Shown piece by piece: positions 9,097 to 17,834 of a stretch of 64,000 bases of DNA. Positions within the stretch are counted from its first letter, which is position 1, and every line of letters starts with the position of its first letter. This DNA is from Hyphomicrobiales bacterium (GTDB lineage Bacteria; Pseudomonadota; Alphaproteobacteria; Rhizobiales; Aestuariivirgaceae). The translations under genes and the position numbers were made by a program. The notes under the pieces are model-generated. The model did no database searches, was not told the DNA's origin, and was given only the letters and a program-made list of their open reading frames with translations. The stretch spans positions 1 to 64,000 of the forward strand of contig JANYLQ010000029.1 in assembly GCA_025363755.1 (NCBI GenBank). The letters are read 5' to 3'.

Positions 9097-9894
9097 CTAC
9101 TTTATAAAACGCATGGCACGCATGACGTCGAAGAAGTTGTCCGTCTCAATACGGTTGGTGCGGTTGCCGACGTGTTTCACACCGGGGTAGAAGCTTTTCT
9201 CATAAGCCAAATCCGGTGTCACGTAAGTAACGTCCAGAATACATTTCGTCGGCGGGGTGATGAGACATTGTTTTAGATCACCCAAAAGAGATTTTTCCAC
9301 ACCGTTCATAATTGCCTCTTGGGCAGCAGCTGGCGACATGGAAATAGTGGATGCGCCCCGGCCGGCTTTCACGGATACATAAGAAATATTGGCGTTGGCA
9401 GCTTTCACCTCTTTCATCAGGCCTTTGTCTCCACTCACCAAAACCGTGGGGACACCAAAGGTTGCTGCCGCGTTGGAAAACAGCGTAAACTCCGACGCTG
9501 GCTTTCCGTTTAATAAGACCGAATGAGTGCGCGTGTTCATGGTGTGCGCTAAGCTATTTTCTTCTGAGCCAACACCTGAATGCCAGCCTATCATAATCAG
9601 AGCATCAAAGCTTTGATCAAGCTCTTGGATCATGCTGTAGGGGTGGCCCGACCAGCCCCGGATGATATTGCATTCTTTTGGCAGCATGGTGGTGATTAAA
9701 TTTCGCGCTGAGTCATGCGCGTCTTTCACATAAATCTCGGTGGCACCAGCGGCGCGCGCGCCATCAATGGCGGCGATGGTTTCGCGCGTCATGATTTCAC
9801 GAAACTCATGCCAGTCAGGGTGGTTTTTTTCGGCCTCATCCCAGTGGGTGATGCCGGCCACGCCTTCAATATCAACACTGATGTAAATTTTCAT
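9097..9894 (-). CDS. M55 family D-aminopeptidase (DppA-like)
   Basis: 265 residues from the preferred ATG at 9894, which begins MKIYISVDIEG, the canonical N-terminus with the first metal ligands (SVDxEG). An upstream ATG at 9930 would add 12 unconserved residues and run into the divergent P450 gene. Further conserved stretches are THWDEAEKNHPDW, KDAHDSARN and GWHSGVGSEENSLAHT. Family members are zinc-dependent D-aminopeptidases, classically cleaving D-Ala dipeptides. No Shine-Dalgarno is visible before either start. First gene of the chain that continues into MFS and soxBDAG. Confidence 0.85.
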   Translation of the reverse strand: MKIYISVDIEGVAGITHWDEAEKNHPDWHEFREIMTRETIAAIDGARAAGATEIYVKDAHDSARNLITTMLPKECNIIRGWSGHPYSMIQELDQSFDALIMIGWHSGVGSEENSLAHTMNTRTHSVLLNGKPASEFTLFSNAAATFGVPTVLVSGDKGLMKEVKAANANISYVSVKAGRGASTISMSPAAAQEAIMNGVEKSLLGDLKQCLITPPTKCILDVTYVTPDLAYEKSFYPGVKHVGNRTNRIETDNFFDVMRAMRFIK

Positions 9895-9913
9895 TTTTGC
9901 TACATTACTTGGC

Positions 9914-11119
9914 ATGATCATCGATTCCAATAGCCGTTCTGTGCAACTCGACCCGCGTGACGCGCAGTTCTACGAGAACCCTTACCCCTATTACCACCGT
10001 ATTCGGGAGCAAGTTCCAGTATTCAAATGGGAGCAATATGGCCATTGGTGTTTTGCCCGCCATGAGGATGTGAACGCGCTTTTGCGCGACCGCCGCTTTG
10101 GCCGCCAGATTTTACATGTGGCTTCGCGCGAAGAATTGGGCTGGCCAGAGCCGCCAGAGCATATTGCTGCATTCACAGCGCATGAAAAACATTCTCTATT
10201 GGAGCTTGAGCCGCCCGTGCACTCAAGGCTGCGCAGCCTCATCAACCGTGCATTTCTCTCACGGCAAGTGGAGCGTTTGCGTCCCATAATCGTGAACCTT
10301 TCCAATTGGTTAATTGATGGTTTTGAAGCAAGAGGTGAGGTAGATTTGCTGACGACTTATGCCACACCCATTCCAGTGATCGTCATCTGCGAATTGTTGG
10401 GCGCGCCTGTGGAAATGGCAGATCAGTTTCTGAAATGGTCGCATGATCATGTGAGTATGTACATGGCAAAGCGCGACCGGGCGATTGAAGACGCGGCCGT
10501 GAAATCAGTTCTGGAATTCAGCAGTTATATGCGCAGCATGATTGCCGAGCGGCGGCGCTACCCGAAGGATGATTTGTTGTCAGAATTGGTAAAGGCCGAA
10601 ACTGAGGGGCAGAAACTTTCGGAAGATGAGTTGGTGACGACCGCGATCTTGATCTTGAACGCAGGGCATGAAGCGACGGTGCACTCTATCGGCAATGGCG
10701 TGAAGGCACATTTGGAACGCGGGCTATCAGGCCCGATCACCGAAGGCCTTATCGAAGAAGTCCTGCGCTTTGATGCGCCGCTGCATATGTTCACACGTTA
10801 TGCGATGGAGGATTTAGAATATGCGGGCGTTCACCTGAAGAAGGGCGAAACAGTAGGCCTCATGCTGGGTGCCGCCAACCGAGACCCCGCCCGCTTTGCT
10901 GGGCCGGATATGTTCAATCCAACCCGCGATCCCAACCCGCATGTGAGTTTTGGCGCAGGCATTCACTTTTGCGTGGGCGCACCGCTTGCTAGGCTGGAGA
11001 TGTTAATCGCCTTCGAAGTGCTGTTCGCGCGGCTGCCAAAGTTAAGGCTGGTTGGGCAACCGAGATACAAGGAAGTTTATCATTTTCATGGGTTGGAAGA
11101 GTTAAGAGTTCAATTCTAA
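9914..11119 (+). CDS. Cytochrome P450
   Basis: 401 residues, a soluble bacterial class I size. Visible motifs: the I-helix AGHEAT oxygen-activation motif, the K-helix ExxR in EEVLRF, and the haem-binding loop FGAGIHFCVGAPLARLE with the axial ligand C353. It hydroxylates an unknown substrate and needs a ferredoxin and reductase, neither of which is adjacent. It starts only 19 bp from the divergent M55 gene, and no Shine-Dalgarno precedes the ATG. A hairpin and T-run follow the stop, so it is probably a single-gene unit. Confidence 0.95.
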   Translation: MIIDSNSRSVQLDPRDAQFYENPYPYYHRIREQVPVFKWEQYGHWCFARHEDVNALLRDRRFGRQILHVASREELGWPEPPEHIAAFTAHEKHSLLELEPPVHSRLRSLINRAFLSRQVERLRPIIVNLSNWLIDGFEARGEVDLLTTYATPIPVIVICELLGAPVEMADQFLKWSHDHVSMYMAKRDRAIEDAAVKSVLEFSSYMRSMIAERRRYPKDDLLSELVKAETEGQKLSEDELVTTAILILNAGHEATVHSIGNGVKAHLERGLSGPITEGLIEEVLRFDAPLHMFTRYAMEDLEYAGVHLKKGETVGLMLGAANRDPARFAGPDMFNPTRDPNPHVSFGAGIHFCVGAPLARLEMLIAFEVLFARLPKLRLVGQPRYKEVYHFHGLEELRVQF

Positions 11120-11169
11120 GGCCCCTCACCCTCCCATGCTTCGCATGGGAAGGAGAGAGGCCTAGATTT
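11120..11169 (+). terminator. Intrinsic terminator after the P450 gene
   Basis: A perfect 7-bp stem CCCATGC/GCATGGG closes on the 3-base loop TTC (11133-11149). An outer imperfect arm GGCC...GGCC extends it to 11120-11162, and TAGATTTTT follows. It sits immediately after the P450 stop codon. The hairpin also resembles short repeat-like hairpins found between genes in alphaproteobacteria, but I see only one copy here. Confidence 0.65.
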
Positions 11170-11292
11170 TTACGCATGCTACCAATTTCCCCCTGTCGTT
11201 TCTCGCCCACTGTTTGACGTTTGTTGCCGCCTTCTCAAAGTCCGTTGAGACTAAACAAGTTTAAGTGAAATTTTCTCAACAAAGGCCGTTCC

Positions 11293-12867
11293 ATGACTGA
11301 AGATGTTCAACATGCTCCAACTGGTCGTCGTACGCGCGGCGGGGCTGATGCTAGGCGGGCTTTGCGGGGTTCGATTGAAGTGAAGCAAGCGGGTTATATT
11401 CGCCGCAAGATGAAGCCCTATGAGCCGTTTTCGGATGAGCAGCTTGAGCTGATTGAACACAATGCCGAAACTGTGCTGCAAGAAACTGGCATTGACTTCT
11501 ATGATGATGTTGAAGCTGTACAAATGTGGAGAGATGCAGGGGCCGATGTGAAGGCATCAGATACAGATCCGCTGCGTTCGCGTATTCGCTTTCCGCGCGG
11601 ATTAGTCCGTTCACTGATTAAAACTGCGCCGCGCGAATATGTGCAATATGCGCGCAACCCTGCTAATAATGTGGTGATCGGTGGTAATAACACGGTATTT
11701 GCTCCGGTTTACGGCCCTCCCTTCATTCGCAATCTTGATGAAGGTCGGCGTTACGCGACGATTGAAGATTTCCGCAATTTTGCCAAGCTGGTTTATATGT
11801 CGCCATCTTTGCATCATGCGGGCGGCACATTGTGCGAGCCCGTGGATATTCCGGTGGCCAAGCGCCATTTGGATATGATCTATTCGCACATTAAATATTC
11901 CGACAAGCCGTTTATGGCCTCTGTGACGGCGGGCGAACGCTCGGATGATTCCGTTAAAATGGCAGAGATGGTTTTTGGCAAAGATTTTGTTGATCAGAAC
12001 TGCGTGATGACATCGCTGATCAACGCCAACTCCCCCATGGTGTGGGACGGCGTTATGTTGGGCGCGCTTAAAGTTTTGGCGCGTGCCAATCAGGCTTGTG
12101 TGATTTCGCCATTCATTGTGGCGGGCGCCATGTCTCCGGTCACGTCGGTTGGAACGCTCACGCAGATTTTGGCTGAAGCTTCTGTGGGCATTGCTTTCAC
12201 GCAGCTCTGTCGCCCTGGTGCTCCCGTGGTGTTTGGAACATTCGCTTCATCCATGTCGATGCAATCGGGTGCGCCAACTTTTGGCACGCCAGAGCCTGCA
12301 CTTGTTTTGTTTGGTGCTGCCCAACTCGCGCGGCGTATGGGTGTGCCATTTCGTTCAGGTGGCGCATTATGCGGCTCAAAAGTGCCTGATGCCCAAGCCG
12401 CATATGAAAGTGCGAACACACTTTGGCCTACGCTGATGGGCGGTGTGAATTTCTGTTTGCATTCGGCCGGCTGGCTCGAAGGTGGGCTTTCGTCGGGTTA
12501 TGAAAAGCTGATTATGGATGCCGATCAACTCACCATGTTCCAAGCTTTTGCTGAAGGTTTGGATTTCTCAGAAAATGGCCAGGCGATGGACGCCATTCGC
12601 GAAGTGGGCCCTGGTGCGCATTATCTCGGCTGCAACCACACGCAAAAGAATTTTGAAAATGCCTTTTGGCGTTCAAGCTTGGCCGATAATAACTCGTTTG
12701 AGCAATGGCAAGAAGATGGCCAGAAAGATATTGTGGTTCGTGCCAATGCCAAATGGAAGCAAATGCTGAACGACTATGTAGCCCCGCCGCTGGACGAAGG
12801 CATCGACGAACAGCTGCAAGCTTTCATGGCCAAGCGCAAGGAAGTTTTGCCGGATAATGTGAGTTAG
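11293..12867 (+). CDS. Trimethylamine/glycine betaine methyltransferase family protein (MttB-like, no pyrrolysine)
   Basis: 524 residues of the MttB superfamily, a TIM-barrel methyltransferase that moves a methyl group from a quaternary or tertiary amine to a corrinoid protein. Recognised by the N-terminal GYIRRKMKPYEPFSDEQLELIE and the barrel sequences FAPVYGPPFIRN, ANSPMVWDG and CHQ-like LGCNHTQKNFENAFWRSSLADN. No in-frame amber codon interrupts it, so it belongs to the non-pyrrolysine branch that includes glycine betaine methyltransferase. No cognate corrinoid protein or corrinoid:folate methyltransferase is adjacent. Its neighbourhood with soxBDAG fits quaternary-amine catabolism. The stop codon shares 4 bp with the convergent EamA gene. 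Confidence 0.85.
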   Translation: MTEDVQHAPTGRRTRGGADARRALRGSIEVKQAGYIRRKMKPYEPFSDEQLELIEHNAETVLQETGIDFYDDVEAVQMWRDAGADVKASDTDPLRSRIRFPRGLVRSLIKTAPREYVQYARNPANNVVIGGNNTVFAPVYGPPFIRNLDEGRRYATIEDFRNFAKLVYMSPSLHHAGGTLCEPVDIPVAKRHLDMIYSHIKYSDKPFMASVTAGERSDDSVKMAEMVFGKDFVDQNCVMTSLINANSPMVWDGVMLGALKVLARANQACVISPFIVAGAMSPVTSVGTLTQILAEASVGIAFTQLCRPGAPVVFGTFASSMSMQSGAPTFGTPEPALVLFGAAQLARRMGVPFRSGGALCGSKVPDAQAAYESANTLWPTLMGGVNFCLHSAGWLEGGLSSGYEKLIMDADQLTMFQAFAEGLDFSENGQAMDAIREVGPGAHYLGCNHTQKNFENAFWRSSLADNNSFEQWQEDGQKDIVVRANAKWKQMLNDYVAPPLDEGIDEQLQAFMAKRKEVLPDNVS

Positions 12868-13784
12868 TCGGGCTTTACGTCTGGCTTCTTATCGGTCAGA
12901 GCAAAAAGCATTACACCAGCAATTACCATCGCCGCACCAATAGCATCTGCGATGGTGAACTGCTCGCCTAATATCCAAACCGCCAGTGATATCGTGATCA
13001 ATGGCGAGATGGTTGCGATCATTGATGTCGATTGCGGGCTGATGCGCGCCAGACCTGCATTGACGAGGAATGATGGAAGCACAGTCGCGAATATCGCGGT
13101 GCCTGCTGCCAACCAGAAAAACCGTGGGCTGGACGAAAAATCAAAACTTTGGCTGATGATCACATAATGCGCGATGCAGGCCACGGCTGAACCTGTGAGT
13201 GCTATTGACGTGAATAGCGCGCTGCCCATGACAGTGATGAAGCCTTTGGCCAATAATTGATAAAGTGCAAAGGTGATGGCACAGCCTAAGACCAAGACCG
13301 TGCCGATGATCACGTTGCTTCCGCCCGAGGGCAATGCAGAAAAGAAAACCACGCAGAGCCCGGCATAGGTAATCGCCGCAGCCAACACACTCATCCATGT
13401 GATGCGTGCTTTAAAAAACATCCAGCCAAGGAACATCACGAAGATTGGATAAGTGAAAAGCACCAAGCGCTCGAGTTGCGCGGTAATATAGGTCAGGCCT
13501 TCGAAATCAAGCAACGAAGAGACATAATAACCGATGAAACCTGTGGCCAACGCTTGGCCTGTGAGTTTCAAACTGGGCAGAGGCTTGCCACCTCGCCGCA
13601 TTTGATAAACCGTATAAATGCCCACGCCCAAAAAGAACGGCAGCGCCACAAGATTGCGCAGCGCTAACATCAGAGCCGGATTGACCTGATCCATATAGGC
13701 CAGCTTGATAAAAATAGCTTTGGTTGAAAAAAGGGCCGCACCCGCAGCAGCGAAGATAAAGCCCAAAAGACGAGATTGGTTCAT
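12864..13784 (-). CDS. EamA/DMT family transporter
   Basis: 306 residues with about ten hydrophobic helices arranged as two EamA repeats. Typical marks are AAGAALFSTKAIFIKLAY in TM1, the PxxL-type end of the first repeat, and GEQFTIADAIGAAMVIAGV near the C-terminus. DMT-family proteins move metabolites such as amino acids; the substrate is not predictable. It is a lone gene converging on the MttB-like gene. Confidence 0.88.
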   Translation of the reverse strand: MNQSRLLGFIFAAAGAALFSTKAIFIKLAYMDQVNPALMLALRNLVALPFFLGVGIYTVYQMRRGGKPLPSLKLTGQALATGFIGYYVSSLLDFEGLTYITAQLERLVLFTYPIFVMFLGWMFFKARITWMSVLAAAITYAGLCVVFFSALPSGGSNVIIGTVLVLGCAITFALYQLLAKGFITVMGSALFTSIALTGSAVACIAHYVIISQSFDFSSSPRFFWLAAGTAIFATVLPSFLVNAGLARISPQSTSMIATISPLITISLAVWILGEQFTIADAIGAAMVIAGVMLFALTDKKPDVKPD

Positions 13785-13868
13785 GGGCTTTGCTTAGCTG
13801 AGGTGAAATGATTTGTCGCGGGCCAGCCTATGCAACATCAACATAGTTCAAATTCATATTTGCAAGGT

Positions 13869-14555
13869 CTAACTCAAATCCGCATTGCTGATTTCTTTCA
13901 GCAGCTTCATCTTGATCGCTGCGGCATAGGCTTCATAGTTTTCAGCTTTGATGACAAAGTGGCCATCGCCACCGGTCACTTCGGTTTGCAAATAAGTAGC
14001 TAAATCTCGCGCTTCATTTTCGATTGCCAGTCCGTTTATGGTAATGCCGTCTGCAATTAATTGTGCTCTCACCTTTGGCACTTTGTCGCCAGTATTGGCA
14101 TAGCCATCCGTTGAAATATCAACCACGCGACGCAAGCTTGCTGGCGCACTTTCCAGCAGGCTTCGGGCAAACAGCAAGGCCGAACCAGTGGCCGTGCTGC
14201 CCCGGTACAAATCCCTCGGTGCACGCAGAAACACTTCAGCGATTTCTTTGCCATCAGCCACACTCGCAAACAGTCGCCACGGCACAATCACATATTGGAA
14301 AGTTTCGTCCGACCAGAGAAAAGCTGAAATCGCGATCTTCTTGGCTGGGCCACGCTTCACGGCGTCCAGAACTTGTGGATCGAGAAAGGCTTGCCCGGTG
14401 CCACGCATTTGCAGTTGATATTCAGTTGGGTCAACGCTGTATGAACAGTCGATGGCCAGCACCAAAGCGAGATCGACTTTTGTGGCCGCGAAAGCGTTAA
14501 GCGGCAGACCAAAAGCGCCAAAAAGCCCAATTAATGAACGACGCGAACACCTCAT
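13869..14555 (-). CDS. DUF1194 secreted von Willebrand-like protein
   Basis: 228 residues starting with a twin-arginine-like signal (SRRSLIGLF then a hydrophobic stretch ending at NAFAA). The mature part opens as a VWA fold with a MIDAS-type DCSYSVD motif at about residue 36, and continues with RDLYRGSTATGSAL and DISTDGYANTGD. This matches the DUF1194 family common in alphaproteobacteria. Its function is unknown; a metal-dependent adhesion or assembly role is inferred from the fold only. Confidence 0.85.
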   Translation of the reverse strand: MRCSRRSLIGLFGAFGLPLNAFAATKVDLALVLAIDCSYSVDPTEYQLQMRGTGQAFLDPQVLDAVKRGPAKKIAISAFLWSDETFQYVIVPWRLFASVADGKEIAEVFLRAPRDLYRGSTATGSALLFARSLLESAPASLRRVVDISTDGYANTGDKVPKVRAQLIADGITINGLAIENEARDLATYLQTEVTGGDGHFVIKAENYEAYAAAIKMKLLKEISNADLS

Positions 14556-14633
14556 CCTTGAAAGCTATGGCAAAGCAATTCAGGTCGCAAGCCATCCCTT
14601 GACGGCAGCGCTATATCGGGCCAGATATAGGGC

Positions 14634-15635
14634 ATGTCTCCTACCCTGATTGATCCATTTGGTCGCCATGTCTCATATCTCCGCGTTTCGGTGACGGATC
14701 GGTGTGATTTCCGTTGTGTTTATTGCATGTCCGAGAACATGACGTTTCTGCCCCGGCAGGATTTGTTGACACTGGAAGAACTTGACAGGGTTTGTTCGGC
14801 GTTCACTGCGCAAGGCGTTCGCAAGCTGCGTCTCACGGGTGGCGAGCCGCTGGTGCGCAAGGGCATTATGACTTTGGTTGAAAGCCTTTCACGGCATTTG
14901 AAATCTGGCGCACTTGAAGAACTTACACTAACCACCAATGGCAGCCAGCTTGCCAAATACGCCAAGGAATTGGCACAACATGGCGTGAAGCGGATTAATG
15001 TTTCGGTTGATACTTTAAACGAGAAGAAGTTCCGTGAAATTACACGCTGGGGTGAATTGCCGAAAGTGCTGGATGGCATCAAAGCCGCGCAAGATGCTGG
15101 CATTCATGTGAAGATCAATGCGGTTGCGCTCAAGGGTGTGAATGAACATGAAATCCCTTCCATGGCGCGCTGGTGCCATGAACAGAAAGCCGATCTGACG
15201 TTGATCGAGACGATGCCTTTGGGTGATATTGACGGTGACCGCACAGATCAATATTTGCCGTTGTCAGTGGTTCGCGCGCAATTGATGGATCAGTTCACGC
15301 TCGAAGACATTCCATATAAAACAGGTGGCCCGGCGCGCTATGTGCGGGTGAAAGAAACTGGCGGACGCATTGGTTTTATTACGCCGCTCACCCATAATTT
15401 CTGCGAAAGCTGCAACCGTGTACGCCTGACCTGTACTGGAACATTGTTTATGTGCTTGGGCCAAGAAGATGCTGCAGATTTGCGTAAACCCCTTCGCGCT
15501 TCCGAAAGTGATGGGCCTTTAAACCAAGCTATATTGGAAGCGATTTCACGCAAGCCCAAGGGCCATGATTTTATTATCGATCGCAATCACAACAAGCCAG
15601 CTTTGTCACGTCACATGAGTGTGACGGGTGGGTGA
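14634..15635 (+). CDS. moaA: GTP 3',8-cyclase MoaA (molybdopterin biosynthesis)
   Basis: 333 residues, a radical-SAM enzyme that converts GTP to 3',8-cyclo-GTP in the first step of molybdopterin synthesis. The N-terminal 4Fe-4S cysteines are C24, C28 and C31 (CDFRCVYC). The C-terminal cluster that binds GTP has C257, C260 and C274 (CESC...MC). LTGGEP follows as expected, and the C-terminus ends in the functional Gly-Gly. No other moa/moe genes are in the window, so the rest of the pathway is elsewhere. Confidence 0.97.
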   Translation: MSPTLIDPFGRHVSYLRVSVTDRCDFRCVYCMSENMTFLPRQDLLTLEELDRVCSAFTAQGVRKLRLTGGEPLVRKGIMTLVESLSRHLKSGALEELTLTTNGSQLAKYAKELAQHGVKRINVSVDTLNEKKFREITRWGELPKVLDGIKAAQDAGIHVKINAVALKGVNEHEIPSMARWCHEQKADLTLIETMPLGDIDGDRTDQYLPLSVVRAQLMDQFTLEDIPYKTGGPARYVRVKETGGRIGFITPLTHNFCESCNRVRLTCTGTLFMCLGQEDAADLRKPLRASESDGPLNQAILEAISRKPKGHDFIIDRNHNKPALSRHMSVTGG

Positions 15636-15695
15636 ATAATCCAGCTTACTGAAGCGTACGTTCTAACATCACTCGCTCAGTCATTTGGAATCTCT

Positions 15696-16742
15696 ATGAA
15701 AGCTCAACTCTTAAGTCTTGCCACTGCAGTTCCGCCTTATGTATTTGAAACACGCGCCATCGCCGAACAGGCGGCCAAAACATTTAGCAGCATGGGCAAT
15801 GCGCTAAGCAGGTTGCTGCCAATCTATATGCATAGCGAGATTGAAACGCGCCATTCGGTTTGTCCGATGGAATGGTTTTTGGAGCCACGCGGCTGGCCCG
15901 AACGCACCGCGAAATTTATGGAAGGTGCGAAGGCGCTCTTCAGAGAAGCGGTCGCGCAGGCTTTGGTTGAGGCTCATTTGAAAGCCAGCGATATTGATGC
16001 CATCGTTACTGTTTCATCGACTGGCATCGCCACACCTTCTATCGAAGCGCACATGTTGGTGGAGATGGGTTTTCGGGTTGATGTGCAGCGCGTGCCCGTG
16101 TTTGGTCTTGGCTGTGCTGGCGGCATGTCAGGCTTGTCATTGGCCGCGCGTTTGGCTGTTGCTCAAAAGGGCAAGAATGTTTTGATCGTGGTGATTGAAA
16201 TTTGCACTTTGGCTTTTCGCTTGGACGAAATGACCAAAGCTAACATTGTGGCCACAGCGATTTTTGCAGACGGTGCAGCGGCTGCGGTTTTGCGCGCGGA
16301 CCAGACACAGGGCCTTGGTGCGATTGAGTTTGCGGGCGAGCACACGTGGCCTGAAACAATTGATGTCATGGGATGGCGCGTTGACCCTGAAGGCTTTGGA
16401 GCTATTTTCTCGCGCGATATTCCTGATCTAACTTCAAAAGATTTGCGCCCAGCGGCGGATGGGTTTTTGGCGCGGCATGGTTTGACCATGGCGGATATGG
16501 ATCATTTCAGCTTCCATCCGGGCGGTGCGAAAGTCATTGCTAATTTGGAGCCTGCCTTTGGATTGGAAACGGGCAAGCTTGCACATGAACGGGCCATCCT
16601 CAAAAAATTTGGCAACATGTCAGCACCAACTGTTTTGTTTGTTCTTAAAGAATCGTTGAAGCAGAAGCCTTCTGGCCGACGCTTTCTCGGCGCACTCGGC
16701 CCTGGTTTCACGGCAAGCTTCATGACCATGGTGCATGAATGA
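15696..16742 (+). CDS. Type III polyketide synthase (chalcone synthase-like)
   Basis: 348 residues with the thiolase fold and a complete type III PKS triad: C140 in GLGCAGG, H274 in FHPGGAKV, N307 in KFGNMSAPT. The C-terminal GALGPGFTASF is the GFGPG-like loop of the family. Such enzymes condense malonyl-CoA units on an acyl-CoA starter to give alkylpyrones, alkylresorcinols or phloroglucinol-type products. The stop overlaps the next methyltransferase start by 4 bp (ATGA), matching the bpsAB/srsAB arrangement. Family is certain; starter unit and product are unknown. Confidence 0.92.
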   Translation: MKAQLLSLATAVPPYVFETRAIAEQAAKTFSSMGNALSRLLPIYMHSEIETRHSVCPMEWFLEPRGWPERTAKFMEGAKALFREAVAQALVEAHLKASDIDAIVTVSSTGIATPSIEAHMLVEMGFRVDVQRVPVFGLGCAGGMSGLSLAARLAVAQKGKNVLIVVIEICTLAFRLDEMTKANIVATAIFADGAAAAVLRADQTQGLGAIEFAGEHTWPETIDVMGWRVDPEGFGAIFSRDIPDLTSKDLRPAADGFLARHGLTMADMDHFSFHPGGAKVIANLEPAFGLETGKLAHERAILKKFGNMSAPTVLFVLKESLKQKPSGRRFLGALGPGFTASFMTMVHE

Positions 16743-17233
16743 ATTGGGTCATCGTTATTATGGCTTTGGTCACGTTGCAGCGTTTGGGTGAATTGATTCT
16801 GGCCAAACGCAACACCGCGCAATTGCTGGCTTCTGGTGGTTATGAGATTGGTGGAACGCATTATCCAATCATTGTCGCCTTTCATACCGCTTGGATTTTG
16901 GGGATATGGTGGCTGGCTCCTACCCAAGCTGTGAACTGGTATTTGATTGCCGTATTTGTCGTTTTGCAAGCGCTTCGCGTTTGGGTGATCGCCACACTCG
17001 GTTCGCGCTGGACGACACGGATCATTTGCGTGCCGGGCGAAACGCTGGTGGCGCGTGGGCCGTTTCGTTTTCTAAATCATCCCAACTATGCAGTGGTGAT
17101 TGGCGAGATATTTATTTTGCCGCTTGCATTCGGCTTGATTTGGTTTTCAATCGTCAGTGGATTGATCAATATTGCAATTCTCGCATGGCGCATACGTGTT
17201 GAGAACGCGGCTCTAGCGCCCGTGCGCCATTAG
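16739..17233 (+). CDS. Isoprenylcysteine carboxyl methyltransferase-family membrane methyltransferase (BpsB/SrsB-like)
   Basis: 164 residues, four to five membrane helices, with the ICMT-family C-terminal signature: LGSRWTTRI, then GPFRFLNHPNYAVVIGEI and RIRVENAAL. Members next to type III PKS genes (BpsB in Bacillus, SrsB in Streptomyces) O-methylate the alkylpyrone or alkylresorcinol product using SAM. Here the ATG overlaps the PKS stop by 4 bp, so the two make one coupled unit. The 3' end shares 4 bp with the convergent PCuAC gene. Confidence 0.88.
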   Translation: MNWVIVIMALVTLQRLGELILAKRNTAQLLASGGYEIGGTHYPIIVAFHTAWILGIWWLAPTQAVNWYLIAVFVVLQALRVWVIATLGSRWTTRIICVPGETLVARGPFRFLNHPNYAVVIGEIFILPLAFGLIWFSIVSGLINIAILAWRIRVENAALAPVRH

Positions 17234-17691
17234 TTCGTATGTTTCATATTCGCCATGTCATCGATTTTTCCGACAATGGCATCCACTGAGACTTTACCTG
17301 ATTTTTTGAATGTCATTTCGAGAGGCACATGATCGCCAATCTTGAGTGGGGTCTTTAACCCGGTCAACATGATGTGCATTTGGCCCGGCATAATATCAAT
17401 TGTTGCACCCGCCGGAATGTCCAACTGATCCAACATTTCCATTTTCATCACGCCATCTTTGTCTTCCGATTTATGCAGCATGGCACTTTCCGCCACTGAC
17501 GTTGAAATTCCAATCAATTGATCGCTGTCTTTGCCCATATTCATGATCGACAAATAGACAGCACCCGTTTTGCTTGCTGAGGTAAGCGACGGGGCGGCAA
17601 TAGGGTTAATAATCATAATGTCTTGGGCGCTTGCCCGCTGGCCCAGAAGCACACTCAAGACTATGGCAAAGCAAAAAACAAAAATCTTCAT
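17230..17691 (-). CDS. Periplasmic copper chaperone PCu(A)C
   Basis: 153 residues with a Sec signal peptide (cleavage near RASAQ, residues 20-23). The copper motif is complete: H73-x10-M84-x21-H106-x-M108. The protein carries Cu(I) in the periplasm and in other bacteria supplies the CuA or CuB centre of cytochrome oxidase. No Sco or oxidase genes are adjacent. The C-terminal tail adds further Met and His (DDMANMKHTN), possibly more copper ligands. Confidence 0.93.
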   Translation of the reverse strand: MKIFVFCFAIVLSVLLGQRASAQDIMIINPIAAPSLTSASKTGAVYLSIMNMGKDSDQLIGISTSVAESAMLHKSEDKDGVMKMEMLDQLDIPAGATIDIMPGQMHIMLTGLKTPLKIGDHVPLEMTFKKSGKVSVDAIVGKIDDMANMKHTN

Positions 17692-17834
17692 AAGCCAAGT
17701 TTTTCACGAACATCAGCCTTTCGCAAGGGCGCGTGACAATTGATACATATGCGGCCAGACTTCTCAATTTGCCATTGATTTGGCTCTTTCGGCTAGACGT
17801 GTTTCCCGTCATTGAGTGTTCAGAGAGGAACATT

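Noticed and set aside
11293-12867. Pyrrolysine-type MttB
   Set aside because: No in-frame amber codon occurs and the frame has normal length without read-through.
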